Shown here: positions 43,719-52,257 of the stretch, piece after piece
How positions within the stretch are numbered: the stretch's first letter is position 1
Layout: every line of letters starts with the position of its first letter
NCBI GenBank assembly: GCA_012520255.1
Contig: JAAYOQ010000024.1
Coordinates: 1-64,000, forward strand
Reading direction: 5' to 3'
DNA length: 64,000 nt
Source of the DNA: Erysipelotrichia bacterium
Lineage (GTDB): Bacteria > Bacillota_I > Bacilli_A > Erysipelotrichales > Erysipelotrichaceae
Position numbers and translations under genes: made by a program
Notes under the pieces: generated by a model
What the model was told of the DNA's origin: nothing
Databases searched by the model: none
Seen by the model: the letters and a program-made list of their open reading frames with translations, nothing else

Positions 43719-44502
43719 TTAAAAACTCCTTTAAGTGGTTAGATAAAATACAAACTTTTTTATCTTCCAGACCTATAGCTGAAATTAAAGCTAAGTCATC
43801 ATTACACATTATTACCTCAACAGGAAGACGATATTTTTCCAGATTATTTAATTCCTCCTTAAAGTCCTCATCAATCAGATAATAACCTTTCTCATCATAA
43901 TTAAGAGCTCTTTTATCAACTGTTAAGCCATCCTTTTTCTCTAGATGAAAAGTAACATTAACATGCTGCGAAAAAATTAATTCCAGATAGTCAGTTTTGA
44001 TGATAACCCTATATTTATTATCTTGGTTGGCAAATTTTACTTTTTCTATAACTTCAGCTTCATAATAATTATCATTGATTCCAATAAAACAGATATCATT
44101 TTCCTTTAGCAAACTATACTTTTCGTAAGCTAACTCCACTACAACAAAAAAATCCAAATCCTTTAATATTAGACAATTATTTTCTATCTGATAAACAAAA
44201 CCATCTATTTCACTAAGTAAATCTTTACTATTGCCATGCTCATCGATGTAACTTAAAATTTTCTCTTTTTTCTTAACTTCTTCTCCTGCTTTTTTGTGAA
44301 TGTTTTTTATATAGCCATTGAAAAAGAAATGATGACTTTTACTATCCACAATTCCAAATGTTTTGTAGTCATAGATAAACGTCTCTCTTTTTATTTCCAC
44401 TACTTCTATATTTTTTTCTATTAACTCTTCACCACCACCATAGGTAATAATTAATATTATCAAACCAATCAAACCAGCAACTATAATTATTTTCCTGTTC
44501 AA
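43702..44502 (-). CDS. MacA/HlyD-like adaptor with no helical hairpin
   Basis: 266 residues. N-terminal membrane anchor (residues 1-20), a biotinyl-lipoyl-like segment GYIKNIHKKAGEEVKKKEKILSYI split from its second half DGFVYQI, then beta-rich parts. The long coiled-coil hairpin of HlyD/MacA proteins between the two lipoyl halves is missing or reduced to a few residues. The start is probably TTG at 44500-44502, 6 nt after GGGGTG; an upstream GTG is inside that site. First gene of the three-gene exporter. Confidence 0.72.
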   Translation of the reverse strand: MNRKIIIVAGLIGLIILIITYGGGEELIEKNIEVVEIKRETFIYDYKTFGIVDSKSHHFFFNGYIKNIHKKAGEEVKKKEKILSYIDEHGNSKDLLSEIDGFVYQIENNCLILKDLDFFVVVELAYEKYSLLKENDICFIGINDNYYEAEVIEKVKFANQDNKYRVIIKTDYLELIFSQHVNVTFHLEKKDGLTVDKRALNYDEKGYYLIDEDFKEELNNLEKYRLPVEVIMCNDDLALISAIGLEDKKVCILSNHLKEFLSDQVR

Positions 44503-44546
44503 AACAATCACCCCATAACATATTTATTATTGGATTGGCTTTTCCC

Positions 44547-44570
44547 TAAAAAAAAGCGCTAATCGCTTCT
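44547..44570 (-). terminator. Terminator after the YitT gene
   Basis: Read leftward: AAGCG, loop ATTAG, CGCTT, then eight T. Confidence 0.65.
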
Positions 44571-44635
44571 TTAAAGTTTTTTATTATATTCTGCTTCTTT
44601 GAAAAATCAGGTTTTCTATTATTTTTATATTAAAT

Positions 44636-45493
44636 TTAATAAAATGGCTTTTCATTGAAGAAACCAACTACTCTTTGAGAATCAGAAATGTTGATAAAGG
44701 CTTGTGGATCATAATGTTGAACAATATCCAATAACATATTTGTTTCATATTGACCACAGATTGTATAGATTACTTTTTTATTCTTTTGTGAAGCATATCC
44801 AACACCCTCAAGTATGGTCGCTGAATGATTTAATTTTGTATGTATATCATGACAAATTTCATCAACACAATCGGTAATAATGATAAAAGCATTTCTTTTA
44901 AACCTGTTATCTGTTGCTTTTACTACTTGAGTTCCAGTAAATTGGAAAACGATTGAATATAATGAAGCTTCCCAGCCAAATAATAAACCCGATATCAACA
45001 GTAACGTCGCATTAACTATTAATGATTCATTCCAAAAAGATTTCTTAAATCTTTTCGCAAAATAGATGGCAATAAAATCCATTCCTCCAGAACAGCCATC
45101 GGCCATTAATACCAGTGATGAACTAATACCGGAAATTACCCCACCAGCAAAAGCATTAAGTAACAAATCTTCAGTAATCTGAAAATATGGAAATATTCCT
45201 ACAAAAACAGAAACAAGTACCACTCCAAGCAGTGATACTAAAGTAAATTGTTTACCTACATATTTGGCTACTAAAATTACTGCAGGCAGATTAATCAGGA
45301 AGTAGAGAATCGAATAACTCAATTCAATATTAAAATACTTATCAAAAACTCGTACTAAAAGCACAACCATTCCTGAAAATCCACCTGGTGTAATACTTCC
45401 AAAATGAACGAATGAATTTAAATTTATTGCCGCTACAATTGCTGACAAAACAGCTAAAAACAAATTTTTAATCAGTCTTTTATCAATTGTCAT
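44636..45493 (-). CDS. YitT family membrane protein
   Basis: 285 residues: five or six membrane helices (DUF161-type repeats with AINLNSFVHFGSITPGGFSGM near residue 20 and MADGCSGGMDFIAIYFAKRF near 135), followed by the cytosolic DUF2179 domain (VIYTICGQYETNMLLDIVQHYDPQAFINI). Function unknown; relatives may be transporters. The ATG at 45491-45493 was chosen because a 55-codon gene ends just upstream; the longer frame with a TTG start overlaps that gene. Confidence 0.87.
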   Translation of the reverse strand: MTIDKRLIKNLFLAVLSAIVAAINLNSFVHFGSITPGGFSGMVVLLVRVFDKYFNIELSYSILYFLINLPAVILVAKYVGKQFTLVSLLGVVLVSVFVGIFPYFQITEDLLLNAFAGGVISGISSSLVLMADGCSGGMDFIAIYFAKRFKKSFWNESLIVNATLLLISGLLFGWEASLYSIVFQFTGTQVVKATDNRFKRNAFIIITDCVDEICHDIHTKLNHSATILEGVGYASQKNKKVIYTICGQYETNMLLDIVQHYDPQAFINISDSQRVVGFFNEKPFY

Positions 45494-45494
45494 A

Positions 45495-45662
45495 TTATTT
45501 TTTAGTATTACCAGGTTTTTGATAATCGTAATACTTAACTTCCTTTCTGATATTTTTTTCAATAACTTTCAGATTGAAAAAATATATACCTAGCCCAAGC
45601 ACCATCGCTAAAACTAGAATAATCGAAAAAAGAGAGATATAATCATTAATATTTTCTAACAT
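45495..45662 (-). CDS. Small single-helix membrane protein coupled to the YitT gene
   Basis: 55 residues: MLENINDYISLFS, one hydrophobic helix (about 11-30, SIILVLAMVLGLGIYFF), then a basic, polar tail ending QKPGNTKK. The strong site AAAAAGGAGGG lies 7 nt before the ATG. Its TAA is one base before the YitT start codon, the arrangement expected for translational reinitiation. The YitT ATG itself lacks a good Shine-Dalgarno. An extended -10 TGTTATAAT lies at 45690-45698. Function unknown; perhaps a partner of YitT. Confidence 0.65.
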   Translation of the reverse strand: MLENINDYISLFSIILVLAMVLGLGIYFFNLKVIEKNIRKEVKYYDYQKPGNTKK

Positions 45663-45703
45663 AACTGACCCTCCTTTTTATCAATTGTAATTATAACACA
45701 GAT

Positions 45704-46237
45704 TTAAAATACCTCATCAAAATTGTTTCTTTCTAAAAAATCTGCACCTTTCTGGCATTCATCTTTACTTAATCCCGGATAATCCAGCTGTCTTAAAACT
45801 TCATATACCATTATTGCAACAGTGTTAGAAAGATTTAAACTTCTCGCTGCTGATACCATAGGCAATCTGATGCATTTATCTAGATTATCTTTTAAAACAG
45901 TTTTAGGAATACCTGTAGATTCTTTTCCAAATACCAGATAGATATCTCCCTGGACTTTAGAAAAATCAAATGACGCAGGATATTGATGACCATATCTGCT
46001 CAAATAATAGATTTCATCATTTTCTTTAACTGAATTGATAAAATCATTCCAGTTTAAATGTTCAATAATTCTGGTTTTATCAATATAGTCCATTCCGGCA
46101 CGTTTTAAATGCTTCTGATTTAAAATAAACCCATATGGCTTTATTAAATGCAAAACTGAATCAGTTGCCATGGCAGTTCTGATTATATTTCCCGTATTTT
46201 GTGGTATTTCAGGCTCAAATAAAACAATGTGAATCAT
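45704..46237 (-). CDS. trmL: tRNA (cytidine/uridine-34-2'-O)-methyltransferase
   Basis: 177 residues of the SPOUT superfamily, TrmL/CspR type: FEPEIPQNTGNIIRTAMA at the N-terminus, then LKRAGMDY, YLVFGKESTGIP and IRLPMVSAARSLNLSNTVAIMVYE, which forms the knotted SAM site. It 2'-O-methylates the wobble base of leucine tRNAs in relatives. It starts right at the end of rdgB. Confidence 0.92.
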   Translation of the reverse strand: MIHIVLFEPEIPQNTGNIIRTAMATDSVLHLIKPYGFILNQKHLKRAGMDYIDKTRIIEHLNWNDFINSVKENDEIYYLSRYGHQYPASFDFSKVQGDIYLVFGKESTGIPKTVLKDNLDKCIRLPMVSAARSLNLSNTVAIMVYEVLRQLDYPGLSKDECQKGADFLERNNFDEVF

Positions 46238-46813
46238 CTACTTTTTCCTTCTTAAATATTCCAATAGTAGCCTGGTGGCTTTTCCACGATGTGAGATTTC
46301 ATTTTTTTGTTCTGAGGTAAGTTGAGCACTGGTTAAACCATACTCTTCAGTCATGAAAATAGGATCATAACCGAAACCGTTATTCCCTTTCATCTCATAA
46401 GCAATAGAACCTTCCATTACTCCTTCAAAAACATGCTTTTTATCATCAATCAGAGCAATCGCACAGACAAAACGAGCTTTTCGATTAGTTTCATCTTTCA
46501 TCATTTCTAAGATTTTTTTATTTTTATAATCATAATCATAACCAGCTAAAAATCTGGCACTATGAATTCCAGGCTGATTATCTAAAGCCTCAATTTCTAA
46601 ACCTGAATCATCTGCAATTACAATCATGCCATAGATATCTTTAATGTTTTCAGCTTTGATTAAGGCATTTTCAGCAAAAGTGCTTCCTGTTTCTTCTACT
46701 TCTAAATGTTCAATCTCCTTTAAATCATGAACAATGTAACCTAGTGGCTCTAATATTTCTCTATATTCTTTAACTTTATTACTATTGCCAGTAGCAATCA
46801 TAACATCTTTCAT
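46238..46813 (-). CDS. rdgB: XTP/dITP pyrophosphatase (RdgB/HAM1)
   Basis: 191 residues; removes non-canonical purine nucleotides (dITP, XTP). N-terminal ATGNSNKVKEY, VIADDSGLEIEAL (metal site), GIHSARFLAG and a C-terminal FGYDPIF and SHRGKA. Its start lies 32 nt inside the upstream radical SAM gene, so the two are tightly coupled. Confidence 0.95.
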   Translation of the reverse strand: MKDVMIATGNSNKVKEYREILEPLGYIVHDLKEIEHLEVEETGSTFAENALIKAENIKDIYGMIVIADDSGLEIEALDNQPGIHSARFLAGYDYDYKNKKILEMMKDETNRKARFVCAIALIDDKKHVFEGVMEGSIAYEMKGNNGFGYDPIFMTEEYGLTSAQLTSEQKNEISHRGKATRLLLEYLRRKK

Positions 46814-48452
46814 TTAAATCTTCCTTTCCCAGATAAGTAAAGTTTAAACTGATAAAATATCTATCTGGATACTTTTGATCACTATTATATATTAACATTT
46901 GATAACATTTTTGTCCTTTAAAAATTCCGTAATCAAAATAGGCATAGCGAATATCATTTTGAGTTAGTAAACCCTGCTTTATAGTTACTTCCAATATCTG
47001 AGCTTTCAACTTTTTATCAAAACTGTTTTCAACAATTCTAACCGGCCTTTGTTTAAACAGATAGTAATACTCATTTAAAAGGATTAACCTTCCCGTTTCA
47101 TCGCCAATTGACTCATAGACAACTTTAAAAAGGTGATGTCTCTGATATGGCTTTTTTAAAGAATTAATCTTTTCACCTAAAATTAACATATAATCAAAAA
47201 TTACAGCGGTATTTTCAAACAGATACCATAAGGTATGACGACAGATGTTTCTATTCCACAATCTATCTGTAGCCAGAGCAACCAGTTCTACTTTTTTTAC
47301 GTCAGCATTTAAAAAAATATCACTGCTGATTATCTGATAAGGAGCTTTCTTATCGGCGATGATGCCATATTTATCCATTTCATCTTCTAATGCTGTACCT
47401 TTCAACAGTTTTAAAATGCCTACCTGCATTTCATCAACTTTTAACTGAAATAATCTCTGGTAAGTATTTTTAAAAGAATCTAAATCTTCTTTTGGAAGCC
47501 CAGCTATTAAATCAGCATGAACAATGGTATTGTTTTTAACCAGTTTATTTAAATTAGAGACCATTTTTTCGGTATTCTGATATCGACTTACAGCTTTTAA
47601 GGTCTCTTTATTAAATGATTGAATACCTGCTTCAAAACGAAATTTACTCTTCACTTCATTAGCACATACTAAATCTATTAATTCATTGGATAATGTATCT
47701 GCCATTATTTCAAATTGAAAAGAAACATCATCTTTAAAATCAATTAATCTTCTAGCAATCCGTAGACTTCTGTTTTTATTGGCATTAAATGTTCGATCTA
47801 AAAACTTTATCTGATTAACTTTAGTCTTCTCCAATTTATCAAACAGATCAAAAAGATAATCTAAAGAAAACTCTCTGATATCATTATCCAGAGAAGCCAT
47901 GCAGTACTTACATTTATATGGACAGCCTCTACTTGTTTCAACATACAGATATCGTTTATCCATATCATTCATGTCAAAATCTAATAAATAAGGGCTGTCT
48001 AAAGTCTCCAAATAAGCAATATCAGTCTTTAAACTGTTGGTGTTTACATAACTGTGAGTAACTAATCCATTAATCTGATTTTCCTGATTAACATATTTCC
48101 AAAAAGATATCTCCCCTTCACCTAATAGAATACCGTTGATATCATCTGTTAAGTAATCTTCATATTGATAACTGACTTCAGGTCCTCCTAAAACAATGTT
48201 TACATCTTTTAGTTTTTCTTTGACTTTTTTTGCCACTTTCAAAGTTTGCTGACCATTCCAGATGTAACATGAAAAACCGATTAAATCAGGGTTTATTTCA
48301 ACAATGCTATCAACAATTTTTTCTAATTTATCATTGATGGTAAATTCCTTTAATACTGTTTCATGTCTTTTATCTCTGGCAACGTAAAGCCATCTCAAAG
48401 CGAGATTTTTATGAATATATTTAGCATTTAAAGTGGTTAATAAAACTTTCAT
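46782..48452 (-). CDS. B12-binding domain radical SAM protein (DUF4080-type)
   Basis: 556 residues. N-terminal Rossmann-like B12-binding region (about 1-130, with GFSCYIW and VLGGPEVSYQYED), a radical SAM cluster in SRGCPYKCKYCMA (Cys at about 176, 180 and 183), and a C-terminal domain that fits DUF4080. Members are widespread in anaerobes with unknown substrates. The typical B12 His motif (DxHxxG) is not evident, so cobalamin may not bind as in methionine synthase. Precedes rdgB and trmL. Confidence 0.85.
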   Translation of the reverse strand: MKVLLTTLNAKYIHKNLALRWLYVARDKRHETVLKEFTINDKLEKIVDSIVEINPDLIGFSCYIWNGQQTLKVAKKVKEKLKDVNIVLGGPEVSYQYEDYLTDDINGILLGEGEISFWKYVNQENQINGLVTHSYVNTNSLKTDIAYLETLDSPYLLDFDMNDMDKRYLYVETSRGCPYKCKYCMASLDNDIREFSLDYLFDLFDKLEKTKVNQIKFLDRTFNANKNRSLRIARRLIDFKDDVSFQFEIMADTLSNELIDLVCANEVKSKFRFEAGIQSFNKETLKAVSRYQNTEKMVSNLNKLVKNNTIVHADLIAGLPKEDLDSFKNTYQRLFQLKVDEMQVGILKLLKGTALEDEMDKYGIIADKKAPYQIISSDIFLNADVKKVELVALATDRLWNRNICRHTLWYLFENTAVIFDYMLILGEKINSLKKPYQRHHLFKVVYESIGDETGRLILLNEYYYLFKQRPVRIVENSFDKKLKAQILEVTIKQGLLTQNDIRYAYFDYGIFKGQKCYQMLIYNSDQKYPDRYFISLNFTYLGKEDLNERCYDCYWQ

Positions 48453-48549
48453 CTTTCTTTTATCTGATTAAATTTAATATCATTCCTTTTTCAAATAAAT
48501 CATAACATAACTGCCTCTTTTTTTCTTTAGCCGTTAAATTCAAATATAT

Positions 48550-48557
48550 GATATACT
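48550..48557 (+). promoter_or_regulatory. Extended -10 of plsY
   Basis: TGATATACT with TATACT at 48552-48557, giving a leader of about 14 nt with AAGGAAG as the ribosome site. This excludes an upstream in-frame ATG at 48548. Confidence 0.55.
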
Positions 48558-48577
48558 TGAACCGTAAGGAAGATACT

Positions 48578-49195
48578 ATGAATTATTTCACAGCAATTTT
48601 ACTAGGTTATGGATTAGGTTGTATTAATCCAGCCTATATCTTGGGTATAATCAAAGGCTTTGATATCAGAAACAAAGGAACTTTTAATGCTGGCGCTTCA
48701 AATGCTAAAGTAACTATGGGCTGGCCTGCTTTCTTTGTAGTCGTTGTATATGATATTTTAAAGGCTTTTATTGCAGTGTTTTTAATCAGATATTTATATC
48801 CAGGACAGGAAGGTATTGCTATTTTAGCTGGATGTATGGCTGTTGTTGGACATATCTTTCCTTTTTATTTGCAATTTAAAGGTGGCAAAGGTTTTGCTAG
48901 CTACATTGGTCTGGTATTTGCGATTGACTGGAGAATAGGTATAGCTTTACTGATTATAGGTTTAGCATTATCTTTTATTGCCAACTGGATAGTTATGGCA
49001 ACACTTGTATTTGTGACCTTTTTTCCAATTTATTGTATTTTAAGCAGTCAACCATTAATTACTATCATAGCTTCTATAGCTGTAAGTTTATTAATAATCT
49101 ATAAACATTTTCCAAACTTTAAAAAACTTAAAAAAGGCGAAGAAATTGGAATTAACGGTAAACCTGTTACTTTGCTGATGAAAAAAGAAAACTAA
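48578..49195 (+). CDS. plsY: PlsY-family glycerol-3-phosphate acyltransferase
   Basis: 205 residues, about five or six membrane helices. Transfers acyl groups from acyl-phosphate to glycerol-3-phosphate in phospholipid synthesis. Family motifs are present in altered form: motif 1 reads GTFNAGASNAKVTMGW instead of the common GSGNIGATNxxR, while motif 2 GHIFPFYLQFKGGKGFAS is canonical. This variant may be a subfamily with different specificity. The ATG at 48578 follows AAGGAAG; the end is next to gene remnants. Confidence 0.83.
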   Translation: MNYFTAILLGYGLGCINPAYILGIIKGFDIRNKGTFNAGASNAKVTMGWPAFFVVVVYDILKAFIAVFLIRYLYPGQEGIAILAGCMAVVGHIFPFYLQFKGGKGFASYIGLVFAIDWRIGIALLIIGLALSFIANWIVMATLVFVTFFPIYCILSSQPLITIIASIAVSLLIIYKHFPNFKKLKKGEEIGINGKPVTLLMKKEN

Positions 49196-49473
49196 AAAAG
49201 AGATATACGATATATATTCAATATATTAATTTTCAACAAAAATTTGTTCAAGGAACAGAAAGAGAAATATTTCGAACATATGGTAAAGATTGGACTATCT
49301 CTAAACTAGGAAATGGTCCTAATTGGTTAGTTACTAAAGAATGCGATAATATTATTAATGGGAAAAGTTATCGTGATGATATGCTTATATTCTATGGAGC
49401 ATCTAGATTGACACCGGATATTATCGAAAAATTTAAGAAAGATTTCGCTGAAGGAAAAATCAAATTGTTTTAG
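49196..49473 (+). pseudogene. Remnant: C-terminal part of an unknown gene
   Basis: An open frame without start codon (open from 49162, overlapping the plsY end) reads through to TAG at 49471. Its translation includes REIFRTYGKDWTISKLGNGP and ends DIIEKFKKDFAEGKIKLF, which looks like protein-coding sequence, but no ATG, GTG or ribosome site fits. Probably the tail of a gene whose 5' part was lost when plsY and this sequence came together. Family not recognised. Confidence 0.5.
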
Positions 49474-49617
49474 TTTGGTTTTATTTCTATCATAAGCTTA
49501 AACTCTGATAAATCAGAATAAACCAATTAACAATACAGAGGTGTGAAAACGCATCTTTTTGTTTTCCAATGACATTTGTGATAAAACAGCATCAACAGCA
49601 TAAGAAAGTGGAACAAT

Positions 49618-50002
49618 ATGAAATTTTATAAAAGTAACGATAATAATCCATTATATGCTTTCTATAATAAAGATAATCTTTACTATCCTGTCTTTGTATA
49701 AAAGTATGGAAATAATCCTGTCGAGTTAACAGATGAGGAAACAGTTCTGGTTTTAAAAAAATACATGAATCCTTATGAACCAGACAAACCTAAAATCTAC
49801 ATGGCAGACCACTATTTAACAAGGAAGATAGATATAGTAATCAGATTAATTCAGATGCTTTTTAAAAAAGATGTACCTATATAAAAGCGTTGTTAGAAAC
49901 TACTACAATGAAAGATACAAATTAAATAATTTCGTTAGTGGTTTGGTTGATAACAAAGTTTATGATTCAATTGAAGAAATTATTAAGCAAACAGAAAAAT
50001 AA
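49618..50002 (+). pseudogene. Remnant gene with internal stops and a frameshift
   Basis: From ATG 49618: 27 codons (MKFYKSNDNNPLYAFYNK...), TAA at 49699, then the same frame continues for 60 codons (NNPVELTDEETVLVLKKYMN...) to TAA at 49882. A third coding-like piece in the +1 frame (49886-49999; ERYKLNNFVSGLVDNKVYDS) ends at TAA 50000. Three consistent polar segments broken by one stop and one shift indicate a decayed gene. The original function is not recognised. A terminator remains after it. Confidence 0.55.
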
Positions 50003-50010
50003 TGTGAAGC

Positions 50011-50035
50011 GGATGGCAATAGTCATCCATTTTTT
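50011..50035 (+). terminator. Terminator after the remnant gene
   Basis: GGATG (50011-50015) pairs with CATCC (50024-50028), followed by ATTTTTT. From 50036 to the next promoter at about 50243 nothing else was found. Confidence 0.55.
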
Positions 50036-50242
50036 AGTGTAATATCTACAAAACAATCATAAAACATTGAAAACCATCAATTATGATATTTTAAAACATT
50101 AACTGTTATAGAATGCTACCTCTTTTTATTGAAATTGAATTTTCTCGATAAGAAATATTTAATATGTTCTTGTTTTTATCGAAATATAGGGTTAATAATA
50201 TAAATTTCATTATAAAAAAAGTTCTACTGATCTATTACATAG

Positions 50243-50248
50243 TATAAT
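50243..50248 (+). promoter_or_regulatory. -10 element with very short leader
   Basis: TATAAT 14 nt before the ATG at 50263; the expected 5' leader is about 8 nt and contains no Shine-Dalgarno. Confidence 0.5.
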
Positions 50249-50262
50249 TAAAATATATTATT

Positions 50263-51066
50263 ATGGACTTCAACATTATGACAAATCATTCTTCAACTAA
50301 AAAATTACTGATTGAACATTATAAAAAATATCCTAAATTACAAATTCAGGATTTATTTAAATTTCTATTTCAAAGTAGTTTTGGTTGTGAACATATGATT
50401 TCTTCACTTGACTTTGTTACAAATTACATTATAAAAGAAGCTTCTACCATTGAACAAAAAAATATTCATTTAGTTGAGCAGCTTGATGGTTCATATAGTC
50501 GTGTACATCTTTCATATCTAAAAAAAGGGTTAAGTCCTTATACTTTAGGAAAATTGTTTTATTTATCTGCAAAAAAAGAAGTTAATGGTTTAAAAGATTT
50601 AAAAGAAAAGATAATTGCTGCTAAAGAATTAATCCAGGATGGTTTACTACCCTTTTCTGCTGATGATTTTAATACTGCCATTGATGAATGGTCAAAAAAG
50701 GGCTATCCAGCAATTAATCATTCAAATATATTTCGTAATGAATATGGTCCATCCTATCGAGTAATTGCTGATAAATATATTCCTTTTCTTCCTCTTTTTT
50801 CAGATATCGATAAAATACTTGAAAAAAAATCAGCAACACTTATAGTTGAAAACGACATTACTAAGCAGACAGATGTCCTGATTGAAACTATTTTAGAGAT
50901 ATATGATTGTAATATTGTATCCCTGGATGATTGTCAAATACATAAACTAAAAAAAGATAATCAAAAAATAATTAATTATCCTTTAAAATTTAAATGTAGT
51001 TTAATTGACACCGAATCAACGGACAATAAGACCAGAACATTAACCATTATAAAATATTTAAAATAA
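50263..51066 (+). CDS. Unknown protein with a degenerate kinase-like C-terminus
   Basis: 267 residues. The N-terminal 180 residues fit, from memory, a helical Firmicute domain (HYKKYPKLQIQDLFKFLFQS, FGCEHMI, LPFSADDF, GYPAINHSNIFRNEYGPSYRVI). In relatives this domain is often followed by a uridine-kinase-like P-loop domain. Here the matching region reads SATLIVENDITKQTDVLIETI, so the GxxGxGK[ST] loop is gone, while the next strand CNIVSLDDC still resembles the kinase DD motif. The C-terminus is truncated. No ribosome site; a second in-frame ATG is at 50278. Function unknown. Confidence 0.6.
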   Translation: MDFNIMTNHSSTKKLLIEHYKKYPKLQIQDLFKFLFQSSFGCEHMISSLDFVTNYIIKEASTIEQKNIHLVEQLDGSYSRVHLSYLKKGLSPYTLGKLFYLSAKKEVNGLKDLKEKIIAAKELIQDGLLPFSADDFNTAIDEWSKKGYPAINHSNIFRNEYGPSYRVIADKYIPFLPLFSDIDKILEKKSATLIVENDITKQTDVLIETILEIYDCNIVSLDDCQIHKLKKDNQKIINYPLKFKCSLIDTESTDNKTRTLTIIKYLK

Positions 51067-51084
51067 TTACTATTTAATCATGTT

Positions 51085-51113
51085 CAAAAAAACCACTTAC
51101 TGTGGTCTTTTTT
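51085..51113. terminator. Bidirectional terminator at the end of rplT
   Basis: ACCAC (51092-51096), loop TTACT, GTGGT (51102-51106), with A- and T-tracts at either side; shared by rplT and the convergent unknown gene. Confidence 0.8.
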
Positions 51114-51114
51114 A

Positions 51115-51483
51115 CTAAGCTGATGCTTTTTCAATTGCTTTTTTAGCCCTGTTTACAATAGTAGTAAAGGTTTTAGGGTCATGAATTGCAATTTCTGACA
51201 GCATTTTTCTGTTAATTTCGATATTAGCTAATCTTAAGCCATACATTAATTGAGAGTAATTGATATCATTATTATGAGCTGCAGCATTGATGCGTGCGAT
51301 CCATAATTTTCTCATTTCTCTTTTCAGGTTCTTTCTGTCTCTATAAGCATATCTCAATGAACGCATTACCTGTTCATTAGCGGTACGATATAAAGCATGT
51401 TTAGAACCAAAATAACCTTTAGCTAATTTTAAAACTCTGTTACGACGTCTATTTTTTGTATAACCTCTTTTTACTCTTGCCAT
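51115..51483 (-). CDS. rplT: 50S ribosomal protein L20
   Basis: 122 residues. Typical [25 protein letters not shown] start, then the KRQEMR-like [21 protein letters not shown] block and [11 protein letters not shown]. It assembles early onto 23S rRNA and in Firmicutes represses its own operon by binding the leader. Last gene of infC-rpmI-rplT. Confidence 0.98.
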   Translation of the reverse strand: MARVKRGYTKNRRRNRVLKLAKGYFGSKHALYRTANEQVMRSLRYAYRDRKNLKREMRKLWIARINAAAHNNDINYSQLMYGLRLANIEINRKMLSEIAIHDPKTFTTIVNRAKKAIEKASA

Positions 51484-51497
51484 ACTTGTTTATCCTC

Positions 51498-51692
51498 CTA
51501 CTTTTGAATTAGTAACTTGATGCGTTTGTAATCGCTCTTAGAAACTAATGCAGCCTTTCTTAATTGTCTTTTTTGTTTTTGGGTTTTTCTAGGTGCTAAA
51601 TGAGAAGTATACGCACGGCCTCTCTTCAGCTTACCAGTACCTGTGACTTTAACTCTTTTAGCTAAGCCTCTTTTTGTTTTCATCTTTGGCAT
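51498..51692 (-). CDS. rpmI: 50S ribosomal protein L35
   Basis: 64 residues, strongly basic: [42 protein letters not shown]. Standard length. Lies between infC and rplT with short gaps of 18 and 14 nt. Confidence 0.98.
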   Translation of the reverse strand: MPKMKTKRGLAKRVKVTGTGKLKRGRAYTSHLAPRKTQKQKRQLRKAALVSKSDYKRIKLLIQK

Positions 51693-51710
51693 AATCTGAT
51701 TTTCCTTTCA

Positions 51711-52235
51711 CTATTTTTTAACTGGCGTTATTACACAAGACATTGTGTTGCCTTCCAATTTAGGTCTTCTATCAACACTGCCTACTTCACTAAGTTCGTT
51801 GATAAAGTTATCCATAACTTTTTTTCCAACATCCTGTCTAGTCATCATTCTTCCTCTAAAACGCATATCAACTTTTACTCTGTTACCATCTTCAAGCCAG
51901 CCTTTTGCCTGTCTGACCTTGGTATTGAAATCATTGATATCAATAACTGGAGACAATCTGACTCCTTTTACTTCAGTAACATGTTGTTTTCTTTTTGCTT
52001 CTTTGGCTTTTTTCTGCTGCTCAAGACGATATTTCCCGTAGTCCATAATTCTACAGACTGGAGGTTTCGCTTTTGGAGCAACGCACACTAAATCTAACTC
52101 GTAATCATAAGCCGTATTTAAAGCTTGAATACGAGGCATAACTCCCAATGATTCTCCATCAGGAGCAATAACTAAAACTTCTCTAAAACGGATGCTCTCA
52201 TTGACTAAATCGCCCGGCATATTTTTTCTACTTAT
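51711..52235 (-). CDS. infC: Translation initiation factor IF-3, AUA start
   Basis: 174 residues, N- and C-domains joined by a basic linker (LEQQKKAKEAKRKQH). Family blocks: VNESIRFREVLVI, CVAPKAKPPVCRIMDYGKYR and MRFRGRMM. The start is assigned to ATA at 52233-52235: AGAGGTG lies 6 nt upstream, and the encoded (M)SRKNMPGDLVNE matches the usual IF3 beginning. A GTG 9 nt earlier is inside the Shine-Dalgarno, and the next ATG (52220 region) has no site. Rare starts in infC let IF3 limit its own synthesis. Confidence 0.92.
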   Translation of the reverse strand: MSRKNMPGDLVNESIRFREVLVIAPDGESLGVMPRIQALNTAYDYELDLVCVAPKAKPPVCRIMDYGKYRLEQQKKAKEAKRKQHVTEVKGVRLSPVIDINDFNTKVRQAKGWLEDGNRVKVDMRFRGRMMTRQDVGKKVMDNFINELSEVGSVDRRPKLEGNTMSCVITPVKK

Positions 52236-52257
52236 AAATAACACCTCTTTCTTGTAT

